Positions 45,526 to 54,731 of a stretch of 64,000 nucleotides of DNA are shown in pieces (position 1 is the stretch's first letter; the number at the start of each line of letters is the position of its first letter). The notes under the pieces were generated by a model. It saw only the letters and a program-made list of their open reading frames with translations, did no database searches and had not been told where the DNA came from. The stretch is taken from assembly GCF_003386285.1 (NCBI RefSeq), contig NZ_QPNC01000006.1, forward strand, positions 62,001 to 126,000, written 5' to 3'. The DNA is from Nocardiopsis sp. FIRDI 009 (GTDB lineage: Bacteria; Actinomycetota; Actinomycetes; Streptosporangiales; Streptosporangiaceae). A program made the translations under genes and the position numbers.

Positions 45526-47263
45526 GCGCCCAGTGTGTCATCCCGGTGTGGGCCTCCGCGCCGCGCAACGGGCAGGTCCACTCACCCTCGATCTCGACCA
45601 AACGGGCGGTGGGGTGGGCGAGCCAGTCGAGGATCAGCTCGGTCTCCTCGGCGGTGGCCCGCGGTGTGGGGCCGACACCGGCCGGGACGCGTTCGGCGGT
45701 GGCCGTGAGCGAGGTCAGGAAGGCCGCCGGGTCGGTACCGGGTCGGAGGACGGCGCTGGCGGCCAGGCGGCCGTGGCGGACCACGCAGGTCTCCCATCCG
45801 GTGCCGCCGGGGCGGGTGGCGACCAGGTGCGGGACGGCGGCGATGGCGGACAGACGCTGCGCGCGCCTGGCCCCGCGCAGGAACGCCGCGAGCCGGTCGC
45901 GGTGGGTGGCGGCCTCCTCGTAGCGCAGGTCGGCGGCGAGTTCGGTGATGCGGGCGGTGTGGGAGGTCACGACGGCGCCCGGGTCTCCGGTCATCGCGGA
46001 GCGGACGGCGTCGGCGTGGACGGTGTAGTCGGCGTGGCTCTCGGTGCCGTCGCACGGGGCGCCGCACCGGCCGAGTTGGGCGAGGACGCAGGGCTCGACC
46101 AGCCGCTCCCCGGTGCGGGAGGCCACCGGCCGCCCACCGGGGACCGGGGTGAACACGTGGGTGCACTGGCGCAGCGGGAACGCGTGCAGGAGCGCCTCCC
46201 TGGCCCGTTCGGCCTCCTTGGCGGAGGCGTAGGGGCCCACGTGGGCCGCCCCGTCGTCGCGGACCGCGCGCACCACCGACAGCCGGGGGTAGGCGTCGGT
46301 GGTGAGTTTGACCCAGAAGGCCCGTTCGGGGTTGCGCGACCTGCGGTTGTAGGGCGGTTTGCGCTCGGCGATGATGCGCAGTTCCCGGACCGCGGCCTCC
46401 AGCTCGGTCGTGCAGACGATGGGGGTGACGCCCTCCACGAGCGCGGTCATCTCCCGGATGCGCTGGCGGTTCTCGGCCGCGGTGAAGTACGACCGCACAC
46501 GACGGCGCAGGTTGACGCTCTTGCCGACGTAGAGGGTGGCGCCGCGCGCGTCGGTGAAGACGTACACCCCCGGTTCCTCGGGCAGGTCCTCGGCCAGGTG
46601 GCGCCGGGCCCGCTGGGCGCGGCTGGCGGGCTTGGTGACCGCGCGCAGCTCCTCCAGGCTCTGCACCCCGGCGGGGGCGAGGCGGTCGATGAGCCCGTGC
46701 AGGACGCCGACGGTGGCCCGGGCGTCGTCCAGGGCTCGGTGGGTGGGGGTGGCGGCCACGCCGAAGTACGCGGCGAGCGTGCCGAGGCGGTGGTTGCGGA
46801 CCTGGCCGCGGTCGAGCACGGCACGGGCCAGGCGCAGGGTGTCCACGACCGGGGGGTCGGGCCACCGCTGGCCCAGCCGTTCGCAGGCGGCGCGGAGGAA
46901 GCCGGTGTCGAAGGCCGCGTTGTGCGCGACGAACGCGGTGTCGGGGTCGGCGGTCAGCAGGGCCAGCAGGTCGGGCAGGACCTCCTCCAGGGAGGGGGCC
47001 GTGGCCACCATGGACTGGGTGATGCCGGTCAGGAGGGTGATGTTGGCCGGAATGAGGGTGCCGGGGTCGACCAGCGTGGAGTACTCGTCCAGGACCTTCC
47101 CGCCACGCGTGCGGACGGCGCCGATCTCGGTGATGCGGGACCGTGTGGCGCTGGTGCCGGTGGTCTCCAGGTCCACCACGACGAACGTCGTCGCGGCCAG
47201 CGGGGTGCCGAGGTCGACGATGCTCGTTTGGACGCCGGTGGACGCCGCTGACTGTGGAACCAC
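45503..47263 (-). CDS. DEDD 3'-5' exonuclease fused to a UvrC-like GIY-YIG nuclease
   Basis: This 586-residue DNA-processing protein has a DnaQ-type exonuclease domain (about 25-190: VVVDLETTG, HNAAFDTGFL, HRALDDARATVGVL) followed by a GIY-YIG domain (about 240-330: PGVYVFTDARGATLYVGKSVNLRRRVRSYF) and a UvrC-like region with paired cysteines (CVLAQLGRCGAPCDG). The same architecture occurs in mycobacteria (Rv2191). GTG 47263 is chosen because TACCCT lies 6 nt upstream (leaderless pattern) and VVDLETTG begins shortly after; the longer frame upstream is not protein-like. Confidence 0.9.
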   Translation of the reverse strand: MVPQSAASTGVQTSIVDLGTPLAATTFVVVDLETTGTSATRSRITEIGAVRTRGGKVLDEYSTLVDPGTLIPANITLLTGITQSMVATAPSLEEVLPDLLALLTADPDTAFVAHNAAFDTGFLRAACERLGQRWPDPPVVDTLRLARAVLDRGQVRNHRLGTLAAYFGVAATPTHRALDDARATVGVLHGLIDRLAPAGVQSLEELRAVTKPASRAQRARRHLAEDLPEEPGVYVFTDARGATLYVGKSVNLRRRVRSYFTAAENRQRIREMTALVEGVTPIVCTTELEAAVRELRIIAERKPPYNRRSRNPERAFWVKLTTDAYPRLSVVRAVRDDGAAHVGPYASAKEAERAREALLHAFPLRQCTHVFTPVPGGRPVASRTGERLVEPCVLAQLGRCGAPCDGTESHADYTVHADAVRSAMTGDPGAVVTSHTARITELAADLRYEEAATHRDRLAAFLRGARRAQRLSAIAAVPHLVATRPGGTGWETCVVRHGRLAASAVLRPGTDPAAFLTSLTATAERVPAGVGPTPRATAEETELILDWLAHPTARLVEIEGEWTCPLRGAEAHTGMTHWAHGRASAE

Positions 47264-47396
47264 GCGGTCAGGGTAGTCGGAGCCACCGACCGAACGGCCG
47301 ACGAATACGGCCTGACCTGCCCGACATGGAAAGATGGGGGTGAAGGGGCGGAAGTGCCCTTGCGTCCCGGGATGAGCACGATCGAAGGAGGAAACC

Positions 47397-47678
47397 GTGG
47401 GGATCGCGATGCCGGGTGACAGTGAGCGGTGGCGGTGCACCGGGTGCGGCAACCTCACGCGGTTCGACGTGACCCGTACGGTCCGCTCCGAGGACTTCGT
47501 CCACCAGGACCTGGCCGGTCGGGGTCTGGTCGAGGAGCGTTCGGTGCTCACCGAGACGGTGGAGCGGGTCCGGTGCCGCTGGTGCGGCGCCACGGACAGC
47601 GTGGAGATCGTCCCCCGCCCCGACGCCGACAGCTCGGTCCCCGAGTCCTCGGCCGAGGGTACGACGGGTCGGGCATGA
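47397..47678 (+). CDS. Small zinc-ribbon protein
   Basis: This 93-residue protein has two CxxC pairs, RWRCTGCGNLTRFDVTR and RVRCRWCGATDSVEIV, consistent with one structural zinc. The function is unknown. Similar small proteins in actinobacteria sit before the NYN-domain gene. GTG 47397 follows GGAGGAAACC, a strong ribosome-binding site. The stop overlaps the next start (ATGA), so both proteins are translated together and probably work together on RNA. The C-terminal 20 residues are low complexity. Confidence 0.8.
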   Translation: MGIAMPGDSERWRCTGCGNLTRFDVTRTVRSEDFVHQDLAGRGLVEERSVLTETVERVRCRWCGATDSVEIVPRPDADSSVPESSAEGTTGRA

Positions 47679-49075
47679 GCGCCCGCCCGGAGACGGGCGG
47701 CGACTCCGACGCCGCGGAGCCGCTCGGCCCGGATGAGGGGGCGGCCCAGGACGGGCGGGACCGCGCCGAGGACGAGCGGCTGCGCAGACCCCTGCCCGAG
47801 CAGGTACGGGCGAGGGTGGTCGAGTACGGCTCCGACGTGCTCGGCGGCATGCCCGCGGGTGAGCTGCCCCCGCTGCTGCGACGGGTGGCCCGGTTCGAGC
47901 CGCGCCGCCGTGCCCGGCTGGCCGGACCGCAGATCGCCGCGCAGTTGGAGACCGACGACGACTTCCGCGGACGGGTGGCCGCCCGTGTGGACCAGGTCTG
48001 GCCCGAGCTGGCCGAGGGGCTGCGCTCGGGTGTCGTCCCGCCCGCCGCCGACCCCGTGGCGGTGGCGGCCTGCGCCTACCTGCTGCGCCCCCGGGGGTGG
48101 TCGGAGATCATCGAGGGCGTCCACGCCGAGTTGGAGCGCCAGAGCAGCGTGAAGGAGGCCGACGAGGCCGTCGAGGCGCTGGACTCGGTGCGTCGGCAGC
48201 TGGACGAGACCAGGCACAGCCATCAGGCCGACCTGGAGCGGCTGCGCGGTCAGATCCGGGATCAGCGCGCCGAGATCTCCGAACTCCGACGCAAGGTCCA
48301 CACCGAGCGCCAGCGCGCCAAGGAGGCCGTGGCCAGGGCCGAGCGCGCCCTGACCGAGACCGCCGACCGGGAGAGCGAGTCGGCGACACAGGTCAGTGCC
48401 CTGGAGGCGGAGAACCGGCGGCTGCGCTCCCGGTTGGCGGAGGCCGAGGCCCAGGTGGAGAGCGCCCGCCGCGCGGTGCGCTCGGAGCGCAACGCCGACG
48501 AGGCGCGGCTGCGCGTGCTCCTGGACGTGCTGGTGGAGGCCTCGCACGGGCTGCGTCGCGAGCTGGCCCTGCCCACGTCCCTGGACAGCCCCGCCGACCA
48601 CGTCACCGAGGCCGGTCGGGAACAGCGCCGTGCGCCGTTGGTCGGGCTGCCCGACGACGACCCGGGACTGTTGGAGCACCTCCTGACCGTGCCGCGCGTG
48701 CACCTGCTGGTGGACGGCTACAACGTCACCAAGACCGGATACGGGACACTGCCGCTGGCCGACCAGCGCACCCGTCTGCTGGGCTCCCTGGAGGGGCTGG
48801 CCAGCCGGACCAAGGCCGAGATCACGTGCGTGTTCGACGGCGCGGACGTCGACACACCGCCGGTCATCGCCAAACCGCGCCGGGTGCGGGTGCTGTTCAG
48901 CGCGTCGGGGGAGACCGCCGACGAGCTGATCGTGCGGCTGGTGCGCGCCGAGCCCCCGGGGCGGCCGATCGCGGTCGTGACCTCGGACCGGGAGATCGTG
49001 ACGGCCGTGCGCGCGGCCGGGGCGCGGGCGGTGCCCTCACCGATCTTCCTGCGCGGATTGGAGCGGCGGGGCTGA
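47675..49075 (+). CDS. NYN-domain (YacP-like) RNA-binding/nuclease protein with coiled coil
   Basis: A 466-residue protein. After a variable acidic N-terminus and a helical domain (about 35-150), a long coiled coil spans about 160-290 (LDSVRRQLDETRHSHQADLE and on). The C-terminal NYN/PIN-like domain (about 340-465) starts HLLVDGYNVTKTGYGTLPLADQR, followed by CVFDGADVD, FSASGETADELIVRLV and VVTSDREI. The spaced acids fit a PIN-type metal site. It is coupled to the zinc-ribbon gene. It is likely an RNA-processing enzyme; the substrate is unknown. Confidence 0.88.
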   Translation: MSARPETGGDSDAAEPLGPDEGAAQDGRDRAEDERLRRPLPEQVRARVVEYGSDVLGGMPAGELPPLLRRVARFEPRRRARLAGPQIAAQLETDDDFRGRVAARVDQVWPELAEGLRSGVVPPAADPVAVAACAYLLRPRGWSEIIEGVHAELERQSSVKEADEAVEALDSVRRQLDETRHSHQADLERLRGQIRDQRAEISELRRKVHTERQRAKEAVARAERALTETADRESESATQVSALEAENRRLRSRLAEAEAQVESARRAVRSERNADEARLRVLLDVLVEASHGLRRELALPTSLDSPADHVTEAGREQRRAPLVGLPDDDPGLLEHLLTVPRVHLLVDGYNVTKTGYGTLPLADQRTRLLGSLEGLASRTKAEITCVFDGADVDTPPVIAKPRRVRVLFSASGETADELIVRLVRAEPPGRPIAVVTSDREIVTAVRAAGARAVPSPIFLRGLERRG

Positions 49076-49110
49076 CGGGGTCGACGGCGTTCCGACGACC
49101 GCACAGGTTC

Positions 49111-49247
49111 GTTACCCTTTCGTGACAGCGATCCGCGCGCGTGTGTCTGCCTGGAACAACACCGCTGGTGAGGTTCGGGTGGCCGCGTGCGCGGTTCCGT
49201 GTGCACCGGGCCCGGTGGTTGAGGGGGGAGGTACGGTCCGCTAGGTT
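49111..49247 (+). promoter_or_regulatory. MtrA-like box and promoter of the first NlpC/P60 gene
   Basis: GTTAC-N6-GTGAC (49111-49126) is a pair of GTnAC half sites at 11-bp spacing, like the motif described for MtrA, a regulator of cell-wall hydrolases. A promoter TTGAGG (49219-49224), 17-bp spacer, TAGGTT (49242-49247) follows, leaving a leader of about 160 nt. No c-di-AMP riboswitch consensus was found in the 336-bp gap. Confidence 0.5.
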
Positions 49248-49411
49248 CTTCCCGGAGCGTGAGTGCTCTACCGGGTAGAACGCGACACCTGTGCCCGCGG
49301 CCCGGCCCGATCCCCCACTCACGCGCGCCCGCGTCCCCGCGCGGGCGGTCTCCCCCGTTGTCTTCCCAGCACCCCGTGCGGATGTCCCTACCCCAAGGAG
49401 CGTGGACCGCC

Positions 49412-50413
49412 ATGAAGAACCCCGGTGGTCGGCGTACGGCTCGCCGACTCGCGACGACCGGCCTCGGTGTGGTCGTCGCCGGAACCCTGATCTCCCCCGG
49501 AACCGCCCACGCGGAGCCGACCCAGGAGGAGGTCGAGGACCGCATCGAGGAGCTCACCCAGGAGGCGGACGCCGCGGTCCAGGCCTACAACGAGGCCGAG
49601 GAGGACTACGAGACCGCCAAGACCCAGTACGAGGAGCTGGACGAGCAGGTAGGCGACGAGGAGGAGCGCTACGAGGAGCTTCGCCAGCGCGTCCAGCAGT
49701 TCGCCAGCGCCGCCTACCAGTCGGGCGACCTGGACTCCACGGCCAACATTCTGACCTCGGAGGGTCCGGAGTCCCTCCTGGAGCAGAACGACGACCTGAA
49801 CTACCTGTCGGAGCAGCAGCTCGCCCAGCTGGACGAGTTCGGCGAGTCCTCCGAACGCCTGTTCTCGCTCAAGGACGAGGCAGAGAAGGCCCTGGAGGAG
49901 ACCGAGGAACTGCTGGAGGAGGCCGAGGAGGCCAAGGAGGAGGCCGAGGAGGCCCTCGCCGAGCAGGAGGAGCTGCTGGCCACCTTCCCCGGTGCGAACC
50001 CCGCGGCCGAGGGTTCCAACAGCAACCCCGGTACCTCCTACACCGGCCCGGCCTCGGGCAACGCGCGCGCCGCGCTGGACTTCGCCTACGCTCAGATCGG
50101 CGACAACTACGTGATGGGCGGCACCGGCCCCGATGTGTGGGACTGCTCCGGGCTCATCCAGGCCGCCTGGCGCCAGGGCGGCGTGAACCTCCCGCGCACC
50201 ACCTACACGCAGGCGAACGCGGGCCAGCGCATCTACGACATGAGCGCGCTCCAGCCCGGCGATATCATCTTCTTCTTCGGCCACCTCGGCCACGCGGGCC
50301 TCTACGCGGGCAACGGCCAGATGGTGCACGCTCCGAGTTCGGGCAAGCAGGTCGAGGTCGTGAACCTGGCCAACTACTGGGCGAGTGAGTTCCAGTTCGG
50401 TGTCCGTCCCTGA
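49412..50413 (+). CDS. Secreted NlpC/P60 peptidoglycan endopeptidase (first paralogue)
   Basis: It cleaves peptide bonds in peptidoglycan outside the cell. Of 333 residues, a signal peptide (1 to about 34, ending TAHA before EPTQEE) is followed by a long acidic coiled coil (about 35-200) and a C-terminal NlpC/P60 domain with catalytic Cys245 (VWDCSGLIQAAW) and His in GHLGHAGLYAG, with a further conserved site at MVHAP. This architecture is that of RipA/RipC-like and Streptomyces Swl-type hydrolases. ATG 49412 is preceded by AAGGAG at a somewhat long distance. M. tuberculosis has Rv2190c at this place. Confidence 0.94.
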   Translation: MKNPGGRRTARRLATTGLGVVVAGTLISPGTAHAEPTQEEVEDRIEELTQEADAAVQAYNEAEEDYETAKTQYEELDEQVGDEEERYEELRQRVQQFASAAYQSGDLDSTANILTSEGPESLLEQNDDLNYLSEQQLAQLDEFGESSERLFSLKDEAEKALEETEELLEEAEEAKEEAEEALAEQEELLATFPGANPAAEGSNSNPGTSYTGPASGNARAALDFAYAQIGDNYVMGGTGPDVWDCSGLIQAAWRQGGVNLPRTTYTQANAGQRIYDMSALQPGDIIFFFGHLGHAGLYAGNGQMVHAPSSGKQVEVVNLANYWASEFQFGVRP

Positions 50414-50430
50414 CGGCGTCCCCGGTCCTC

Positions 50431-50472
50431 CGCGAGGGCCGTCACCCGTTCCTCCGGGTGGCGGCCCTCGCG
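50431..50472 (+). terminator. Terminator between the two NlpC/P60 genes
   Basis: An 18-bp stem with a single G-U pair (50431-50448 with 50455-50472) and a 6-nt loop, 17 bp after the first gene. Confidence 0.8.
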
Positions 50473-50531
50473 TCGTCCGTGCTGCGGTCCACCGCAGCAT
50501 ATTTCGGACACTCATCGTGATCCGCTAGAAG

Positions 50532-50573
50532 GTAACGAATCAGTTGAGAGTGGGACGACGAATGCACTAGTGT
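50532..50573 (+). promoter_or_regulatory. MtrA-like half site and promoter of the second NlpC/P60 gene
   Basis: GTAAC (50532-50536), six bases, then GTTGA (50543-50547) resembles the GTnAC direct repeat before the first paralogue, the second half being imperfect. It overlaps the -35 of a promoter TTGAGA (50544-50549), 18-bp spacer, TAGTGT (50568-50573). The leader is about 165 nt. Confidence 0.5.
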
Positions 50574-50746
50574 TCATCGCCGAGCGCGGTCGCTCCTCTT
50601 CACCGCCCCCTGGTGGTGACGACCGCGTCCTGGTCGGGCACACCCCCACACCGTTTCGGCTGGCGCCGTTCACTGCCCGAGACCCGCCCGGTTCAACCCT
50701 TGGTCCCCCGAACGAACGGGGCCGAGGGGAGAAAGGTGTCCCCATC

Positions 50747-51787
50747 GTGTCTGGTTCCCCTCGTGCCAGCGGCCGCCGCGTCGCGATCGTCTCCTCCCTC
50801 ACCGCCTCCGTCCTCCTCGTTCCCACCGCCGCCCTCGCCGAGCCGTCCGTCGAGGACGTGCGCGAGGAGATCGAGGCCCTGGACGAGGAGTTCGGCCGTC
50901 TCAACTCCGACTACAACGAGGCGCAGGAGACCCACGAGGCCGCCGAGGCGCGGCTCGAGGAGATCAGGGACGACCTGGAGAACACCCGCGACACCGTCGA
51001 CGAGCTCGGCCGGAGTGTGCGGGCGCTGGCCAACCTCACCTACACGGGCGTCGACCTGACCTCCCCCACGCAGCTCCTCGGGGCTCGCGGCCCCGAGGGC
51101 GTCCTGGCGCACGAGGCCGATCTGGCCTACCTGTCCGAGCACAACGACCGGGACCTGGCGGCCTACGTCGAGGAACTGGAGTACCTGGAGTCGCTGGAGA
51201 CCGAAGCCGTCGCGACCGAGGAGGAGGCCGCCCAGGCTCTGGAGGAGGCCGAGGAGGCCAAGGAGGAGGCCGAGGAGGCCATCGCCGAGCAGGAGGCGCT
51301 CCTGGAGGAGCTGACCGCCGAACAGCGCGCCGAGGCCACCCAGAACACCGTCAGCGGCGGAGCGGGCTCGTCCGGCGGAGGGAGCACGGGCTCGTCCGGC
51401 GGCGGCGCCACCTACACCGGTCCGGCCTCCGGCAACGCGCGCACCGCGTTGAACTTCGCCTACGACCAGATCGGGAAACCCTACGTCTGGGGCGGTACCG
51501 GCCCCGGCGGCTACGACTGCTCCGGGCTCGTCCAGGCCGCCTGGGGGGCGGCGGGCGTGCGTCTCCCCCGCACCACCTACGACCAGGTCAACGCGGGCAC
51601 CCGGGTCTCCTGGGACAACATGCAGCCCGGTGACCTGATCTTCTTCCGGGGCCCCAACCCCACACACGTGGGCATGTACGCGGGCGACGGCATGATGGTG
51701 CACGCCCCGAACTCGAACAGCACCATCTCCGAGGTGAGCCTCGGCAGCCACTACAGGTCGATCTTCTACACCGCGGTCCGCCCGTGA
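50747..51787 (+). CDS. Secreted NlpC/P60 peptidoglycan endopeptidase (second paralogue)
   Basis: A tandem paralogue of the preceding gene, 346 residues. The signal peptide (about 1-33, ending AALA before EPSVED) is followed by an acidic coiled coil (35-210), a Gly/Ser linker (GGAGSSGGGSTGSSGGGAT) and an NlpC/P60 domain with catalytic Cys258 (GYDCSGLVQAAW), His in NPTHVGMYAG and MVHAPNSN. The hinge EEAEEAKEEAEEA is shared almost base for base with the first copy, showing a local duplication. The GTG at 50747 begins VSGSPRASGRRVAIV; AAAGG lies about 11 nt upstream. Confidence 0.93.
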   Translation: MSGSPRASGRRVAIVSSLTASVLLVPTAALAEPSVEDVREEIEALDEEFGRLNSDYNEAQETHEAAEARLEEIRDDLENTRDTVDELGRSVRALANLTYTGVDLTSPTQLLGARGPEGVLAHEADLAYLSEHNDRDLAAYVEELEYLESLETEAVATEEEAAQALEEAEEAKEEAEEAIAEQEALLEELTAEQRAEATQNTVSGGAGSSGGGSTGSSGGGATYTGPASGNARTALNFAYDQIGKPYVWGGTGPGGYDCSGLVQAAWGAAGVRLPRTTYDQVNAGTRVSWDNMQPGDLIFFRGPNPTHVGMYAGDGMMVHAPNSNSTISEVSLGSHYRSIFYTAVRP

Positions 51788-51838
51788 CCGGGTGCGCCCC
51801 CGCGGCGCGGAGCGAGCCGCGACCCTAGACTCGCCTCC

Positions 51839-52978
51839 GTGCCGCGAACCCTGATCATCACCAACGACTTCCCGCCGCGCCCCGGGGGGATCGAGTCCTT
51901 CGTCCACGAACTGGCCCTGCGCCGCCCGGACGACTCGGTCGTCGTGTACTGTTCCTCCCCCGCCGAGCGCGACGCCCGGGCCGACCCCGACTTCGACCTG
52001 CGCCAGCCCTTCCCCGTCGTGCGCGACACCGCCCGCGTCCTCCTGCCCACCCCCCGGGTGGCGGCGCGGGCCCGTGCCATCGCCGATCTGGAGGGGTGCG
52101 ACGCTGTCCTGTACGGCGCGGCCGCCCCTCTCGGCCTGATCGCGGACACCCTGCGCGGACACGGCACCGTGCGGCGCCAGGTGGCCCTCACCCACGGCCA
52201 CGAGTCCGGCTGGTCGGCGCTGCCGGGGGCCCGTGAGGCGCTGCGGCGGATCGGCGACACCACCGACACCGTCACCTACCTGGGCGAGTACACCCGCCGC
52301 CGACTGGCCCGCGCCCTGTCCCCGAGCGCCGCCGACCGCATGCGCCGCCTCGCTCCCGGCGTGGACACCGCGCGCTTCCACCCCGGAGCGGGCGGCGAGG
52401 AGATCCGCGCCCGCCACGGGCTGGGCGGGCGACCGGTGGTGGTGTGCGTGTCGCGGCTGGTGCGGCGCAAGGGTCAGGACACGCTGCTGCGTGCCTGGCC
52501 GCGTATCCTGGCGGACGTGCCCGACGCCGCGCTGCTCATCGTCGGGGACGGACCCGACGCGGGGCGGCTGCGGTCGGCGGCGCGCGGCATGGACTCGGTG
52601 GTCCTCACCGGCGCTGTGCCCGCGCAGGAGCTGCCCGCCCACTACGACGCGGGCGACGTGTTCGCCATGCCGTGCCGGACCCGGCGCGGCGGTCTGGACG
52701 TCGAGGGGCTCGGCATCGTCTACCTGGAGGCGTCGGCCACCGGGCTGCCCGTCGTCGCCGGTGACTCCGGCGGGGCTCCGGACGCGGTCCTGACCGGTGA
52801 GACAGGGTACGTCGTCGACGGCTCCCTTCCCGGGCCCACCGCCCGGGCGCTCATCCGCCTGCTGCGCGACCCCGACCGGGCCGCCCGGATGGGCGTGCGC
52901 GGCCGGGAGTGGGTGTCCCGGGAGTGGAGCTGGGAGCGGATCTCCCAGCGGCTCGACACGCTGCTGAGCGCCCCCTGA
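51839..52978 (+). CDS. pimB: Phosphatidylinositol mannoside mannosyltransferase (PimB'-like GT4)
   Basis: It likely adds the second mannose to phosphatidylinositol monomannoside at the inner membrane face. The 379-residue GT-B enzyme shows ITNDFPPRPGGIESFV at the N-terminus, LAPGVDTARFHPG, CVSRLVRRKGQDTLLRAW and the donor-binding EGLGIVYLEASATGLPVVAGDSGG (the EX7E motif). GTG 51839 has TAGACT 7 nt upstream (51826-51831), a leaderless pattern. Position next to an NlpC/P60 gene matches M. tuberculosis pimB' (Rv2188c) and Rv2190c. Confidence 0.9.
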   Translation: MPRTLIITNDFPPRPGGIESFVHELALRRPDDSVVVYCSSPAERDARADPDFDLRQPFPVVRDTARVLLPTPRVAARARAIADLEGCDAVLYGAAAPLGLIADTLRGHGTVRRQVALTHGHESGWSALPGAREALRRIGDTTDTVTYLGEYTRRRLARALSPSAADRMRRLAPGVDTARFHPGAGGEEIRARHGLGGRPVVVCVSRLVRRKGQDTLLRAWPRILADVPDAALLIVGDGPDAGRLRSAARGMDSVVLTGAVPAQELPAHYDAGDVFAMPCRTRRGGLDVEGLGIVYLEASATGLPVVAGDSGGAPDAVLTGETGYVVDGSLPGPTARALIRLLRDPDRAARMGVRGREWVSREWSWERISQRLDTLLSAP

Positions 52979-53046
52979 TCCCCGGGGCCGCACAGCGGAG
53001 GTCCCAGGGGGTCGCCCGTTCGGGCGCTGGCAGGGTGCCGCAAGTC

Positions 53047-53099
53047 GAGGCAAGCCGCGTAGCGAGGAACGAGCGACAGGCGCAGCCGAAAGAAGAACC
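53047..53099. repeat. Second copy of the dispersed repeat core
   Basis: Starting CGAGGCAAGCCGCG, this 53-bp sequence is nearly identical to the core at about 44279-44332, including AGCGAGGAACGAGC and GAAGAACC, with small insertions. It lies downstream of pimB. The 25-bp flanking repeats of the first copy are not seen here. The rest of the 232-bp gap shows nothing else. Confidence 0.7.
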
Positions 53100-53210
53100 G
53101 CGCCGTAGGCGTCCGTTGAGGGTGGTGGAGGGCGACGGGCGGGCAGGCATCCCTGCCTTCGGGGCGCCCGAACACGGGCCAAAGCGAAGCGGAGGCCCCG
53201 AAAAACACAG

Positions 53211-54554
53211 CTACAGGTCGTCGCCGTGGACGGAGCCCGGGGTGCCGGAGCCGTCGGTCACCTGCGGTTCACCCGTGACGCTGTGCTCCAGCCACTCCTC
53301 CCACGAGCGCTGGTAGAACCCCCAGCCGTTGTCCCACTCCAGCTCGCGGGAGGTTCCCGTGGTCACCAGCAGGTCGCCCATGAGGGACCGTTCGTAGAAC
53401 CACCGGGCGTCGGCCACCGACATGTTCGTGCAGCCGTTGGAGGCGTTGGCCCGGCCCAGGTTGCCGGCGTTCCACGGTGCGGCGTGGACGAACTCGCCGC
53501 TGTTGGACGTGCGCACCGCCCAGTCGACGTCGAGGCGGTAGTACCCGGGCGAGCCCTTGGGGATGCCGACCGTGGCCGAGTCCATCACCAGCGTCGCGTA
53601 CTTCTCCATGGTCACGTGGATGCCGGACGTGGTGGTGTTGAAGCGGCGCAGGCCCTTGCCGTTGCTCACCGGGATGGTGCGCACGGTCTCACCGTCCACC
53701 GCCACCTCCATGCGGTGGTCGGGCACGTGCATGGTGGCGACCAGTTCACGGCCGACCTCGAACTCGATCCGCCGGTCACGCGTCCCGTACACCCCCTCCG
53801 CCGCCTCCACGCCCGCCAGGCGCAGGTCGACGCTGACGCTCTGGTGGGGCTCCCAGTACTCGCGGGGCCGGAAGACGGCGGTCTCGTCGTCGAGCCAGTT
53901 CCAGGCGCCCTCGGTCACCTCCTCCGAGGTGACCTCCATGGAGTTCTCCACCTGCCGCTTGTACTCGACCGGCTGGTCGAAGGTGACCACCACGGGCATG
54001 CCCACACCCACGACGTCACCCGTCCGGGGAAGGTTCGCGGCCAGTTCGAGCCGGTGCTCCCCGTCCACGTCCGCGGTGGAGAACTGGGAGACCACCTCGG
54101 TCTCGCGCCCCGTCCCGTCCTCCGCCGTGGCGTACACGCGCACCAGGGCGCCGGGGCGCAGGTTCCAGTCGCTCACCCAGAGGGTCCGGTCCGCGCCGAA
54201 CTCCCCCTCGGCCGCCGCGGACGTCTCCTCCCCGTCACCCGCGGACACCGTCCGCGCGGTCCCGGACCCGGCCAGTTCCTCGTGGGCGACCTGCTCGATC
54301 CGCACGTCGGTCACGGTCCCGTCCTCGACCGAGACGCGCACCGGGGTGTTCGGCGGCACGGAGGTCTCCCCCGGGGCCGGGGTCACGGTGATCCGCGGCC
54401 CGCCTCCGGCGCCGGGTCGCTCTCCGGCCCCTCCCCCCGTGGTGCAGGCCGTCGCCACGAGGACGGCCAACGCCGTTGCGGCCAGGGCGCGCGCGGCGCA
54501 CCGTGCGCGCCCTGGCGGTCGACGCACCGCCGCCCCGGAAACTCGACCGTTCAC
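53211..54554 (-). CDS. L,D-transpeptidase lipoprotein (YkuD, Ldt type)
   Basis: It forms 3-3 crosslinks in peptidoglycan outside the membrane. The 447-residue product has a lipoprotein signal with lipobox VATAC near residue 38, two Ig-like domains (about 55-300), and a YkuD domain carrying HAAPWNAGNLGRANASNGCT, where Cys375 is the nucleophile. The start is GTG 54554, 7 nt after GGGAGG; a longer frame with an upstream ATG is less likely. The architecture equals mycobacterial LdtMt2-like enzymes. It is downstream of ctaF but separated by a strong terminator. Confidence 0.93.
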   Translation of the reverse strand: MNGRVSGAAVRRPPGRARCAARALAATALAVLVATACTTGGGAGERPGAGGGPRITVTPAPGETSVPPNTPVRVSVEDGTVTDVRIEQVAHEELAGSGTARTVSAGDGEETSAAAEGEFGADRTLWVSDWNLRPGALVRVYATAEDGTGRETEVVSQFSTADVDGEHRLELAANLPRTGDVVGVGMPVVVTFDQPVEYKRQVENSMEVTSEEVTEGAWNWLDDETAVFRPREYWEPHQSVSVDLRLAGVEAAEGVYGTRDRRIEFEVGRELVATMHVPDHRMEVAVDGETVRTIPVSNGKGLRRFNTTTSGIHVTMEKYATLVMDSATVGIPKGSPGYYRLDVDWAVRTSNSGEFVHAAPWNAGNLGRANASNGCTNMSVADARWFYERSLMGDLLVTTGTSRELEWDNGWGFYQRSWEEWLEHSVTGEPQVTDGSGTPGSVHGDDL

Positions 54555-54609
54555 GCCAGGACCTCCCGCCTCACGAAGGGGTCGCCGCAACGCCGCCGCA
54601 CAAGGCGAA

Positions 54610-54660
54610 CCCCGGTGGCCGGACGGGTTCCGCTGACACGGAACCCTCCGGCCACCGGGG
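54610..54660 (-). terminator. Terminator of ctaC-ctaD-ctaF
   Basis: A stem of about 22 bp interrupted by one bulged base (54610-54632 with 54639-54660), with a 6-nt loop. It separates the oxidase operon from the L,D-transpeptidase gene. Confidence 0.75.
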
Positions 54661-54731
54661 CGGCGACCTCTATATCCTACCCTCGGAGATGATCCAAGTA
54701 CAGAAGGTGATCATCCGGGCGGGTCAGGACA

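Noticed and set aside
49076-49411. c-di-AMP riboswitch before the NlpC/P60 genes
   Set aside because: Expected for actinobacterial wall hydrolases, but the conserved GGGTGAATC-type segments are missing in both leaders (also 50414-50746).
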